Below, one piece after another: positions 55,940 through 64,000 of a stretch of DNA of 64,000 nucleotides; the stretch's first letter is position 1, and each line of letters starts with the position of its first letter. The notes beneath the pieces were generated by a model that saw nothing but the letters and a program-made list of their open reading frames with translations, searched no databases and was not told where the DNA came from. The stretch comes from Streptomyces spectabilis (lineage in GTDB: Bacteria; Actinomycetota; Actinomycetes; Streptomycetales; Streptomycetaceae). The translations under genes were made by a program, and so were the position numbers. The stretch is from NCBI RefSeq assembly GCF_008704795.1, contig NZ_CP023690.1, forward strand, positions 6,520,501-6,584,500, read 5' to 3'.

Positions 55940-56042
55940 GGACCTTGATTGAATGTTGGCCAGATTGCGTCCGTTGGCCGATGGTCAAGGTCCGCCATGC
56001 GAACACCGGGTGAACGGACCGCCGGATGCGTCCACGCGGTGA

Positions 56043-56087
56043 GGGGCGGCGCCGCCCCGGGGGTTGGCGGTTCCGGGCTCCCGGAAC
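56043..56087 (-). terminator. Two hairpins after second M4 protease
   Basis: GTTCCGG (56070-56076) pairs with CCGGAAC (56081-56087) close to the stop, followed by the perfect 16-base palindrome GGGGCGGCGCCGCCCC at 56043-56058. Together they should end transcription of the gene at 56106. Confidence 0.7.
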
Positions 56088-56105
56088 GGCGCCGGCTCGG
56101 GTCGG

Positions 56106-57788
56106 CTAGGGGCGTGCGCCGACGTTGACGGCCGCCCAGGCGTTGGCGACCGCGGTGTACTCGGGGCTCGACGTGCCGTACAGCTCGCCGGTCGCGGCCA
56201 GCGTGCCGGTGCGCGCCGCCGCGTAGTTGGTGGTCGTGGTGAACTTCGTGGTGAGGGCCCTGAACCAGATCTTGGCGGCCTTGTCGATGCCTATTCCGGT
56301 CACAGGCTTGTTGTCATACGTCGGCGAGTTGTACGAGACGCCGTTGATGACCTTCGCGCCGCTGCCCTCGCTCAGCAGGTAGAAGAAGTGGTTGGCGATG
56401 CCCGAGGAGTAGTGCACGTCCACGTTGCCCGCGCTGCTGCTCCAGTTGTCCAGCGAACGGCCGTCCTTGGAGGGCTTGTCCATGTAGCGCAGCGGAGTGC
56501 CGTTGCCCCGGATGTCGATCTTCTCGCCGACGAGGTAGTCGCCGACGTCGCTCGCGTTCTTGGCGTTGAACTCGACGGCGGCGGCGAAGATATCGCTGGT
56601 CGCCTCGTTCAGGCCGCCGGGCTCGCGGCTGTACTGCATGTTGCCGGTCGCGGCGGTGACGCCGTGGGTCATCTCGTGCGCGGCCACGTCGATCGACGTC
56701 AGCGGCTTGGCGTTGCCCGAGCCGTCGCCGTACGTCATGCAGAAGCAGGAGTCCTGCCAGAACGCGTTGACGTAGTTGTTGCCGTAGTGCACGCGTGAGG
56801 AGGCGCCGCGGCCGTCGTTCCTGATGCCGTTGCGGCCGTGCACGTTCTTGTAGTAGTCCCAGGTCAGGGCCGCGCCGTAGTGGGCGTCCGCGCCCGCGGT
56901 CTCGGCGTTGGAGGCCTGGCCGTTGCCCCAGACGTCGTCCGGGCCGCTGAAGAGGGTGCCCGAGCCGGACGTGCCGCGGTTGAGGTTGCGCGTCTGGTGG
57001 TTGCCGCGCGCCGTGTCGGTGAGCGTGTACTGCGAGCCCGACTGCTGCGTGGTGAGCGGGACCTGGCCGCTGTACTGCGTGTTGCCGGTGCCCTGGTGGA
57101 CGCCCTGCCACTCGCCGAGCTTCTTGCCGGTCCTGGCGTCGGTCACCACGTGCAGCTCGTTGGGCGTGCCGTCCTCCTGGAGGCCGCCGACCACGGTCTC
57201 GTACGCGAGCTTCGGGGCGCCGCCCTTGGCGTCGGCGAGCCAGACGACCTTGCGGGGCTCCTGGGACGTCTTGAGCTTCGTGGAGCCGTCCGCCTTCGAG
57301 GCGCCGAGCGCCTGCTTCTCGGCGCTCGCCGCCTTGACGTCGGCGCTCGTGCCGGTGCCCGCGAGGCGGGCCTTGGAGGCGCGGTTGACGTCCTTGACCG
57401 TGCCCGACTTGTCGGTGGCGACGACGAGGTCGCCGCCGAGGACGGGGAGCCCGGCGTAGGTGCGCTCGTAGCGCGTGTGGGTGGTGCCGTCGCGGTCCTT
57501 GATGACATCGCGGACGACCAGCTTCTCCTTCGCGCCGAGGCCGATGCGCTCGGCGGTCGCGGCGGTGGTGGCGTCCGCCGCGCGGATCAGCTCGGCCCGC
57601 TGGGACGGGGAGAGCTGCTGCGGCAGGGCGCCGGCGTCGGCCTTGGTCCCGGACGACGCCTGGTCGGCCGACGCGGTGGTGGCCTGGACGGTCACGCCGA
57701 GCAGCGCGGCGGCGGCGACGAAGGCGCCGATGGCGGTGGCACGCCGACGGGCGGGGGTTCTACGGGGTGTGGGGGATGTGCTCAACAC
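56106..57788 (-). CDS. Secreted thermolysin-family (M4) metalloprotease, copy 2
   Basis: A 560-residue tandem paralogue. Signal peptide to about residue 42 (AIGAFVAAAALLGVTVQATT, ends ASA), propeptide with the same KDRDGTTHTRYERTYAGLPV block, and catalytic domain with HEMTH at 371-375, GGLNEATSD and VDVHYSSGIANHFF. Differences from copy 1 concentrate in the propeptide and the surface of the catalytic domain. GTG at 57788 follows AGAAGGAG. The gene has its own terminator and a copy of the shared upstream box. Confidence 0.95.
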   Translation of the reverse strand: MLSTSPTPRRTPARRRATAIGAFVAAAALLGVTVQATTASADQASSGTKADAGALPQQLSPSQRAELIRAADATTAATAERIGLGAKEKLVVRDVIKDRDGTTHTRYERTYAGLPVLGGDLVVATDKSGTVKDVNRASKARLAGTGTSADVKAASAEKQALGASKADGSTKLKTSQEPRKVVWLADAKGGAPKLAYETVVGGLQEDGTPNELHVVTDARTGKKLGEWQGVHQGTGNTQYSGQVPLTTQQSGSQYTLTDTARGNHQTRNLNRGTSGSGTLFSGPDDVWGNGQASNAETAGADAHYGAALTWDYYKNVHGRNGIRNDGRGASSRVHYGNNYVNAFWQDSCFCMTYGDGSGNAKPLTSIDVAAHEMTHGVTAATGNMQYSREPGGLNEATSDIFAAAVEFNAKNASDVGDYLVGEKIDIRGNGTPLRYMDKPSKDGRSLDNWSSSAGNVDVHYSSGIANHFFYLLSEGSGAKVINGVSYNSPTYDNKPVTGIGIDKAAKIWFRALTTKFTTTTNYAAARTGTLAATGELYGTSSPEYTAVANAWAAVNVGARP

Positions 57789-57960
57789 GGACTCCTTCTG
57801 CGCGGCCGCGGGGGTGCGCGGCCTGTGGCGACCCGGCGGCGGGTGACCGGCCGGGCAGAGCAGGGCAGTACGTGGTGCCTGGCGCGCGTCGTGCCGCCGG
57901 GGCGGGCGCGCCGCGCGCGGGAGTCGTCGGGGTGGAGCGCCCGTGCGACTGGTGAGGGGA

Positions 57961-57989
57961 AGAGTGCCATTCGAGACAGGTACATGTCA
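57961..57989 (-). promoter_or_regulatory. 29-bp box shared by both M4 protease genes (copy 2)
   Basis: Counterpart of 55911-55939, with three substitutions; CAGGTACATGTCA is at 57977-57989. It lies in the gap before the end of the ABC exporter gene at 58080, leaving a leader of about 170 bases. Confidence 0.6.
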
Positions 57990-58079
57990 TTCAGTTGGCG
58001 TACTTTGGCTGGAATACGTCCGCCTGTAGGGTTCGGGCGTCCGTTATGCGGCGCATCGGGGGATTGCCCCCCGGGGTGG

Positions 58080-59894
58080 TCAGCCCACTACGCTCTCTCG
58101 CCACGCCCGGTGCAGTTGGGCGAAGGGGCCTGTGGCGGCGGTCAGTTCGGCGGGGGTGCCGTCCTCGACGACTCGGCCGTGCTCCATGACCAGGACGCGG
58201 TCGGCGATCTCCACCGTGGACAGGCGGTGGGCGATCACGACCGCCGTGCGCCCCCGCAGGACCGTGTCCATCGCGCGCTGCACGGCCCGCTCCCCGGGGA
58301 TGTCCAGGGAGCTGGTGGCCTCGTCCAGGATCAGCACCGCGGGGTCGGCGAGCAGCGCGCGGGCGAACGCCACCAGCTGGCGCTGCCCGGCCGAGATGCG
58401 GCCGCCGCGCTTGCGCACGTCCGTGTCGTAGCCGTCGGGCAGGGCCGCGATGAAGTCGTGGGCGCCGATCGCCTTCGCGGCGCGCTCGATCTCCTCGCGG
58501 GTGGCCTCCGGGCGGCCGATCGCGATGTTCTCCGCGACCGTGCCGGAGAACAGGAACGCCTCCTGGGTGACCATCACGACGCCGCGCCTGAGCTCGGCCG
58601 TCGCCAGTTCGCGCAGGTCGACGCCGTCGAGCAGGACCCGTCCTTCCGTGGGGTCGTAGAACCGGGCGAGCAGCTTCGCGAGCGTGGACTTGCCCGCGCC
58701 CGTGGAGCCGACGACGGCGACGGTCTGCCCGGCGGGCAGCGTGAGGTCGAAGCGCGGCAGGATCTCGCCGCCCGTCCGGTACGCGAACCGCACGCCGTCG
58801 AACCGGACGGTCCGGCCCGGGTGTTCGGACGCGAGCCCGGGCAGCGGGCGCGCGACGGACTGCTCCGGCTCCGGCACGGACGGCGTCTGCGCGAGCAGTC
58901 CCGCGATCTTCTCCAGGGACGCCGCCGCCGACTGGTAGGAGTTGAGGAACATCCCGAGCCGGTCGATCGGGTCGTACAGGCGCCGCAGATACAGCACGGC
59001 CGCCGCGAGGACGCCGAGGGCGAGGGTGCCCTCCGCGACGCGGTACCCGCCCCACAGGACGATCCCGGCCACCGAGGTGTTCGCGACGAGCCGCGAGCCC
59101 ACCACGTACCGGGCCATCTCCAGGATCGCGTCGCCGTTCACGCGCTCGTGCGCGCGGTTCAGGGCGGCGAACCGCTCGTCGTTGGCCCGCTCGCGGCGGA
59201 ACGCGCGCACCGGCCGGATGCCGTTCATCGTCTCGGTGAACTTCACGATCACGGCGGCGATGGCCGTGGAGCGGACCCGGTACACCTTGGCCGCCCGGTG
59301 CTGGAAGAGCCGGATCAGCAGGTACAGCGGTACGAACGACGCCACCGCCACCGCGCCGAGGCCCAGGTCGAGCCAGAGCAGCAGCGCCGCGATGTAGACG
59401 AACGACAGGATGACCGTGAGCAGCTCCTGGAGGCCCTCGCTGAGCAGCTCGCGCAGCGACTCGACGTCCGTCGTGGACCGGGAGATCAGCCGCCCGGAGG
59501 TGTACCGCTCGTGGAAGTCCACGCTGAGCGCCTGCGCGTGCCGGAAGATCCGCCCGCGCAGATCGAGCAGCACGTCCTGGTTGACCCGCGCCGAGGCCAG
59601 GATGAAGGCGTACTGGAGCACGCCGGACAGGGCCGCGGACAGTCCGTAGGCGACGCCGACGGCGATCAGCGGGCCGTAGTCGTCCTTGCGCACGGCGGGC
59701 ACGGCCGAGTCGATGGCGTACGCCACCAGGAGCGGGCCCGTCTGGACGGCGGCCTGCTGGAGGAGCAGCAGCACGGCGGCCAGCGTGACCCGGCCGCGGC
59801 GCGGCGCGAGCAGCGACCGCAGAAGGCGCCCGGTCGCGCCGGGCGGCGCGGGCAGCGTGTCCTGGTCGAAGTCGTCGAGGCCCTGCTTGCTCAC
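58080..59894 (-). CDS. ABC exporter half-transporter, subunit 2
   Basis: A 604-residue membrane ABC protein: six membrane helices (first [20 protein letters not shown]) then a nucleotide-binding domain with Walker A GSTGAGKS, a signature reading SAGQR instead of SGGQR, and Walker [13 protein letters not shown] with the catalytic Glu. The GTG start at 59894 overlaps the stop of subunit 1 (GTGA), so they form a heterodimer. Exported substrate (lipid, drug or peptide) unknown. Confidence 0.93.
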   Translation of the reverse strand: MSKQGLDDFDQDTLPAPPGATGRLLRSLLAPRRGRVTLAAVLLLLQQAAVQTGPLLVAYAIDSAVPAVRKDDYGPLIAVGVAYGLSAALSGVLQYAFILASARVNQDVLLDLRGRIFRHAQALSVDFHERYTSGRLISRSTTDVESLRELLSEGLQELLTVILSFVYIAALLLWLDLGLGAVAVASFVPLYLLIRLFQHRAAKVYRVRSTAIAAVIVKFTETMNGIRPVRAFRRERANDERFAALNRAHERVNGDAILEMARYVVGSRLVANTSVAGIVLWGGYRVAEGTLALGVLAAAVLYLRRLYDPIDRLGMFLNSYQSAAASLEKIAGLLAQTPSVPEPEQSVARPLPGLASEHPGRTVRFDGVRFAYRTGGEILPRFDLTLPAGQTVAVVGSTGAGKSTLAKLLARFYDPTEGRVLLDGVDLRELATAELRRGVVMVTQEAFLFSGTVAENIAIGRPEATREEIERAAKAIGAHDFIAALPDGYDTDVRKRGGRISAGQRQLVAFARALLADPAVLILDEATSSLDIPGERAVQRAMDTVLRGRTAVVIAHRLSTVEIADRVLVMEHGRVVEDGTPAELTAATGPFAQLHRAWRESVVG

Positions 59895-61660
59895 TTCGCT
59901 CCCCCTGACATCAGCCACGCGTACTCGGCGTTGTCCCGCAGCAGTTCCTGGTGTGTGCCCACGGCGGCTATGCGGCCGCCGGAGAGCAGGGCGACGCGGT
60001 CCGCGAGCAGCACCGTCGACGGGCGGTGCGCCACCACCAGGGCCGTGGTGTCCTTCAGGACCCGCCGCAGCGCGGCCTCGACCAGCGCCTCCGTGTGGAC
60101 GTCGAGCGCCGACAGCGGGTCGTCGAGCACCAGGAACCGCGGCCGCCCCACGACCGCGCGGGCCAGGGCGAGCCGCTGCCGCTGGCCGCCGGACAGGCTC
60201 AGGCCCTGCTCGCCGACCTGGGTGTCCGCGCCCTGCGGAAGGTCGTGCACGAAGTCGGCCTGCGCGACCGACAGGGCGTGGTCCAGATCCCGCTCCCCGG
60301 CGTCCGCCGCGGCGCCCATGAGGACGTTCTCGCCGACGGACGCGGAGAACAGGGTGGGCTCCTCGAAGGCCACCGACACCAGCTCCCGCACCCGCTGCCG
60401 GGGCAGGTGCGCGATGTCCTGGCCGTCGAGGGTGATGCGGCCGCCGCTGACGTCGTGCAGCCGGGGCACCAGGGCGGTGAGCGTGGTCTTGCCGCTGCCG
60501 GTGGCGCCCACCAGGGCCATCGTCTCGCCCGTACGGACGTGCAGATCGATGCGGGACAGGACCGGCGGCGTGTCGTCGTCCGCGTCGGGATAGTGGAAGG
60601 ACACTCCTTCGAAGCGCATCCCGTCGGCGGCGGGGCCGTCCCCGGCCACGGTGTCCGGGTCGGACTCCTGCTCCGCGTCGAGCACTTCGAAGTACCGCTC
60701 CGTGGCCGTCGCCGCCTCCTGGCTCATGGCGAGCAGGAAGCCCATCGACTCCACCGGCCAGCGCAGCGCGAGCGCCGTGGACAGGAACGCCACAAGGGTG
60801 CCCGCCGACAGGTCGCCGTCGGCGACCCGCACGGAGCCGAGCACGAGCGCCGCCCCGATGGCCAGCTCCGGCAGCGTCGTGATGACGCCCCAGATCGCGG
60901 CGAGCAGCCGGGCCTTGGCCAGCTCCGTGCCGCGCAGGGTCCGCGAGAGCTCGCGGAACGCCCGCGCCTGGCTGCGGTGCCGGCCGAAGCCCTTGATGAT
61001 GCGGATGCCGAGCACGCTCTCCTCGACGACCGTCGTCAGATCGCCGACCTGGTCCTGCGCGCGCCGCGCCACGTCGGCGAACCGCGCCTCGAAGTACGAC
61101 ACGACGACCACGAGGGGCACCACCGGCGCGAGCAGCACCAGGCCGAGCGTCCAGTCCTGGGCGAGGAGCAGGGCCACGCCCACCAGGATCGTCGCGCCGT
61201 TCACCACCATGAAGGTCAGCGGGAAGGCGAGGAACAGGCGGATCAGCATCAGGTCCGTCGTGCCGCGCGAGAGCAACTGGCCCGAGGCCCAGCGGTCGTG
61301 GAACGCCACCGGCAGCCGCTGGAGGTGCCGGAACAGGTCCGCCCGCATCGCCGCCTCGACGCCCGCGAGCGGCCGCGCCACCAGCCACCGCCGGAAGCCG
61401 AAGAGCAGCGCCTCCGCGACGCCGAGGCCGAGCAGGAGCAGCGCCCCCAGCCAGACCCCGGCCGTGTCCCCGTCGGCCACGGGCCCGTCCACCATCCACT
61501 TCAGGATGAGCGGGAAGACCAGGCTCGTACAGGACGCCACGATCGCGACAAGTGCGGCCCAGAACAGGCGCTTTCGGACAGGGCGGACGTACGGCCACAG
61601 GCGCGTGAGCGTCCGGACGGCCGACCGGCCGCCCCCGGCGGATTCGAGTGTGGTGGACAT
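59891..61660 (-). CDS. ABC exporter half-transporter, subunit 1
   Basis: A 589-residue partner with six membrane helices (LFWAALVAIVASCTSLVFPL) and a nucleotide-binding domain: Walker A GATGSGKT, canonical signature LSLSGGQRQRLALARA, but Walker B FLVLDDPLSALD, where Asp replaces the catalytic Glu. The heterodimer would therefore have one consensus and one degenerate ATP site, as in TM287/288 and BmrCD. ATG at 61660 has only a weak ribosome site. Divergent from the ABC-2 exporter. Confidence 0.93.
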   Translation of the reverse strand: MSTTLESAGGGRSAVRTLTRLWPYVRPVRKRLFWAALVAIVASCTSLVFPLILKWMVDGPVADGDTAGVWLGALLLLGLGVAEALLFGFRRWLVARPLAGVEAAMRADLFRHLQRLPVAFHDRWASGQLLSRGTTDLMLIRLFLAFPLTFMVVNGATILVGVALLLAQDWTLGLVLLAPVVPLVVVVSYFEARFADVARRAQDQVGDLTTVVEESVLGIRIIKGFGRHRSQARAFRELSRTLRGTELAKARLLAAIWGVITTLPELAIGAALVLGSVRVADGDLSAGTLVAFLSTALALRWPVESMGFLLAMSQEAATATERYFEVLDAEQESDPDTVAGDGPAADGMRFEGVSFHYPDADDDTPPVLSRIDLHVRTGETMALVGATGSGKTTLTALVPRLHDVSGGRITLDGQDIAHLPRQRVRELVSVAFEEPTLFSASVGENVLMGAAADAGERDLDHALSVAQADFVHDLPQGADTQVGEQGLSLSGGQRQRLALARAVVGRPRFLVLDDPLSALDVHTEALVEAALRRVLKDTTALVVAHRPSTVLLADRVALLSGGRIAAVGTHQELLRDNAEYAWLMSGGAK

Positions 61661-61804
61661 CAGGGGCGAGCCTACGTTTCACCACTGACAGCGCCCACTG
61701 AGTTTCGTCCCGTACGCCGTCCTCCGCTGGTCCTAGGTCCTCCGCCCGCACGCCTACGAGCTGCGGGAACGCGCGGTGCTCCGCCGAGTCGTAGGGCGCG
61801 GTCA

Positions 61805-61814
61805 ACCGATCGGT
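61805..61814. promoter_or_regulatory. Palindrome in the region between two exporter operons
   Basis: ACCGATCGGT is a perfect 10-bp palindrome 63 bases before the ABC-2 ATPase start and 145 bases from the other operon. A TetR-type operator is possible; no regulator gene is adjacent on the left. Confidence 0.3.
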
Positions 61815-61876
61815 CGATGCCGGGTCGAGCGCGACGGGCGATGCCGCGCCCGGACCACGGACGCGAGGCTCGTCGC

Positions 61877-62794
61877 ATGCCTCATACGACACCCGTCATC
61901 GAAGTCACGGGTCTGCGCAAGTCCTACGGCGGCCGGACCGCCGTGGACGGCGTCTCGTTCGCCGTCGACGAGTTCGAGATCTTCGGGATCCTCGGGCCCA
62001 ACGGCGCGGGCAAGACCACCACCGTCGAGTGCGTCAGCGGCCTGCGCGTGCCCGACGCGGGCACCGTCCGCGTGGCGGGGCGCGACCCCGTCGCCGACCA
62101 CGCGCGCGTGACCCGCGTCCTGGGCGCGCAGCTCCAGGAGAGCGAGCTCCAGGGCAAGCTCACGGTGCGCGAGGCGCTCGAACTGTACGCCGCCTTCTAC
62201 CCCGACCCCGCCGACTGGCGCCCGCTCGCCGCGCGCCTCGGCCTGACCGACCGGCTCGGCACCCGCTTCGCCCAGCTGTCCGGCGGCCAGAAGCAGCGCC
62301 TGTTCATCGCGCTCGCCCTCATCGGCAACCCTCGCGTCGTCGTCCTCGACGAGCTGACCACCGGGCTCGACCCGCACGCGCGCCGCGACACCTGGAAGCT
62401 GATCGAGGACGTGCGCGACAGCGGTGTCACCGTCCTGCTCGTCACCCACTTCATGGAGGAGGCCCAGCGCCTGTGCGACCGCGTCGCGGTGATCGACCGC
62501 GGCCGCGTCGTCGCGCTGGACAGCCCGGCGGGCCTGATCAGCGGCACCGCGGGCGCCACCGTGATCTCCTTCGCGCCGTCGGCCCCGCTGGCACCGGGGG
62601 AGCTGGCCGCGCTGCCGGGCGTCACGGCCGCGGCCGAGCGGGACGGCCGCGTCACACTGAGCGGAACGGACGCCTCCGTGGACGCCCTTCTCACCCTCCT
62701 CGCCCGCCGCGGGGTGCGGGCCCACCAGCTCCGCGTCACCGACGCGACGCTCGACGACGCCTATCTGGACCTCACGACGGGAGCCCGCCCATGA
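61877..62794 (+). CDS. ABC-2 type exporter ATP-binding protein
   Basis: A 305-residue ATPase of the DrrA-like drug/lipid exporter class. Walker A GPNGAGKT (about 37-44), signature LSGGQKQRLFIALAL, Walker B VVVLDELTTGLD, and the H-loop THFMEEAQRLCDRV are complete; the extra C-terminal domain ends with the DDAYLDLT motif common in this class. The ATG at 61877 has no strong ribosome site. Its stop overlaps the permease start (ATGA). Confidence 0.94.
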   Translation: MPHTTPVIEVTGLRKSYGGRTAVDGVSFAVDEFEIFGILGPNGAGKTTTVECVSGLRVPDAGTVRVAGRDPVADHARVTRVLGAQLQESELQGKLTVREALELYAAFYPDPADWRPLAARLGLTDRLGTRFAQLSGGQKQRLFIALALIGNPRVVVLDELTTGLDPHARRDTWKLIEDVRDSGVTVLLVTHFMEEAQRLCDRVAVIDRGRVVALDSPAGLISGTAGATVISFAPSAPLAPGELAALPGVTAAAERDGRVTLSGTDASVDALLTLLARRGVRAHQLRVTDATLDDAYLDLTTGARP

Positions 62795-63552
62795 CCACCG
62801 CCACCTCTCCCGGCGCCGCGGGCCGCGCCGTCCTGAAGGCCGAGTGGCGGCTCTTCCGGCGCGAACCCGTCTCGCTGTTCTGGGTCCTCGGCTTCCCGAC
62901 CGCGCTGCTCGCCGTCCTGGGGTCGATCCCGTCCTTCCGGGAGGCGCAGGACGACCTCGGCGGCCTCCGCGTCATCGACGCCTACGTGCCCGTGACCGTG
63001 CTCCTCTCCATGATCATGGCGGGGCTCCAGGCCATGCCGCCGGTCGTCACGGGCTACCGCGAGCGCGGCGTCCTGCGCCGCATGTCCGCGACCCCGGTGC
63101 GGCCCTCCGCCGTGCTCGGTGCGCAGATGGGGCTGCACGGGGCGGCCGCGCTCGGCTCCGCGCTGCTCTCGCTGGCCGTGGGCCGGGCCGTGTTCGACGT
63201 GCCGCTGCCGCGCCAGGGGCTCGGGTACGCGCTCGCCCTGCTCCTCGCCGTCGCGGCCGCGCTCGCCCTCGGCGCCCTGGTCTCGGCGCTCGCGCGCACC
63301 TCGAAGGCCGCGAGCGCGATCGGCTCGGCCGTGTTCTTCCCGATGCTGTTCAGCGCGGGCGTGTGGCTTCCGGTACGGGCGATGCCGGACGCCCTCGCGC
63401 ACGTCGTCGAGGCCCTGCCGTTCGGCGCCGCCGCCGAGGCGCTCAACCAGGCGGCGGACGGCTCCTGGCCCGGCCTCGCCCACCTGGGCGTCCTCGCCCT
63501 GTGGACGGCGGCCCTGACCCTGGCCGCCACTCGCTGGTTCCGCTGGGAGTGA
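62791..63552 (+). CDS. ABC-2 type exporter permease
   Basis: A 253-residue membrane subunit with six predicted segments, including VPVTVLLSMIMAGLQAMPPV, the amphipathic GYRERGVLRRMSATPVRPSA typical of ABC-2 permeases, and AIGSAVFFPMLFSAGVWLPV. It pairs with the ATPase gene it overlaps. Two-gene exporters of this type followed by a two-component system usually give resistance to an antibiotic or envelope stress; the next gene fits that pattern. Confidence 0.93.
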   Translation: MTTATSPGAAGRAVLKAEWRLFRREPVSLFWVLGFPTALLAVLGSIPSFREAQDDLGGLRVIDAYVPVTVLLSMIMAGLQAMPPVVTGYRERGVLRRMSATPVRPSAVLGAQMGLHGAAALGSALLSLAVGRAVFDVPLPRQGLGYALALLLAVAAALALGALVSALARTSKAASAIGSAVFFPMLFSAGVWLPVRAMPDALAHVVEALPFGAAAEALNQAADGSWPGLAHLGVLALWTAALTLAATRWFRWE

Positions 63553-63592
63553 CCGGGTGCCCGGGGTGGTTGAGGTGACTGAGGGGACCGGA

Positions 63593-64000
63593 GTGACGGA
63601 CGTGACCGCCCCGCCCGTGGCCGACACTGGACGGATGGCGACGACCACGCGCGACCCGGCGCACGACACCCCCGGGAGGGCCGCCCGCGCCGAGGCCGCG
63701 CGCCCCGCCCTCGTGGACGAGCGGTGGGAGCTGTTCCACCGGTGGGGGCCGCTGGCCCTGCTCGCCTTCGGCACCCTCCTCGCCGTGCCCACCACCGGCC
63801 TCGTCGGCATGGGGCACGGCACCTGGAGCCTGGCCGTGGGCCTGCTCGCGGCCGCCGTCGCCCTCCAGGCCTGGTGGATCGCCGCGGCCCGCTCCCGCCC
63901 CGGGCCCTCGGCCGCGGGCACCGCGTACTACTTCCTGCGCTGGGCCCTCGCGTTCACGCTCGCCTGGCTGAACCCGTTCTTCGTGTTCTACGCCGTCACC
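63593..64000 (+). CDS. Membrane protein, probable sensor histidine kinase (cut by window end)
   Basis: An open frame of 136 codons running off the right edge. It begins with a polar N-terminus and then has at least three membrane segments (WGPLALLAFGTLLAVPTTGL, TWSLAVGLLAAAVALQAWWI, and a third ending WLNPFFVFYAVT). No kinase motifs are inside the window; the type is inferred from position behind an ABC-2 exporter and from the N-terminal pattern of NarL-partner kinases. GTG at 63593 follows GAGGGG; ATG at 63635 is an alternative. Confidence 0.65.
   Translation, partial: MTDVTAPPVADTGRMATTTRDPAHDTPGRAARAEAARPALVDERWELFHRWGPLALLAFGTLLAVPTTGLVGMGHGTWSLAVGLLAAAVALQAWWIAAARSRPGPSAAGTAYYFLRWALAFTLAWLNPFFVFYAVT

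Noticed and set aside
58080..61892. Single 1270-codon frame suggesting a fusion of the two ABC exporter subunits
   Set aside because: The upstream part is out of frame with the real subunit 1, which ends at 59891 and overlaps subunit 2 by a GTGA.

Overview
The window looks like chromosomal DNA from a Streptomyces or close relative. The G+C content is very high with strong third-position G/C, GTG starts and 4-base stop/start overlaps are common, and the gene families are typical of streptomycetes: XRE/DUF397 pairs, RsbW-like ATPases, GlgE-pathway genes and tandem secreted proteases. From memory, the order ackA-pta-pfkA followed by helR-like, glgB-mak-treS-glgE and glgP resembles the SCO5424-SCO5444 region of S. 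coelicolor. No rRNA, tRNA, CRISPR array or insertion sequence was seen.

Layout. 1-4250: acetate kinase (cut by the window edge) and phosphate acetyltransferase, divergent from a 6-phosphofructokinase. 4307-8611: an XRE regulator, a sugar ABC importer (binding protein and two permeases, no ATPase) and a small Cys-rich protein. 8709-12710: a DctA-type C4-dicarboxylate symporter divergent from a DcuS/DcuR-like two-component pair. 12686-19673: an accessory segment with DUF397/XRE, an RsbW-like ATPase, an XRE-TPR regulator, and a divergent cassette of an asparagine-synthetase-like amidotransferase, a NUDIX hydrolase and a UDP-glucose dehydrogenase family enzyme. 19707-22188: TetR repressor and DHA2 efflux pump with three operator repeats between them. 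22257-26406: a membrane NACHT NTPase and a Bcs1-like AAA+ protein with an acidic tail. 26517-30758: an imine-reductase-type oxidoreductase, MerR plus thioredoxin, and a HelR/HelD-like RNA polymerase-associated helicase. 31138-33721: two uncharacterised genes, an XRE regulator and a NUDIX hydrolase.

33729-41531 carries the GlgE pathway: TreS interconverts trehalose and maltose, maltokinase makes maltose 1-phosphate, GlgE polymerises it and GlgB branches the glucan. The glycogen phosphorylase that would degrade it lies at 51401-54055. Between and after these genes are three neighbouring pairs of tandem paralogues: two secreted subtilases, two transmembrane Ser/Thr kinases with PQQ-type beta-propeller sensors, and two secreted thermolysin-family (M4) proteases. 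A SnoaL-like protein and a hemerythrin with an unusual 5' leader lie among them. 58080-63552 holds a heterodimeric ABC exporter and an ABC-2 exporter, followed by the start of a membrane protein that is probably a histidine kinase.

The most notable items are the amidotransferase/NUDIX/sugar-dehydrogenase cassette, which I infer to be a uronamide-forming module whose amidotransferase lacks the expected synthetase glutamate; a perfect 50-bp palindrome with no spacer at 44770-44819; the hemerythrin leader with two translationally coupled mini-ORFs; the NACHT/AAA+ pair; and the helR-like promoter embedded in a perfect hairpin. Functional claims rest on motif recognition by eye; no database search was run.
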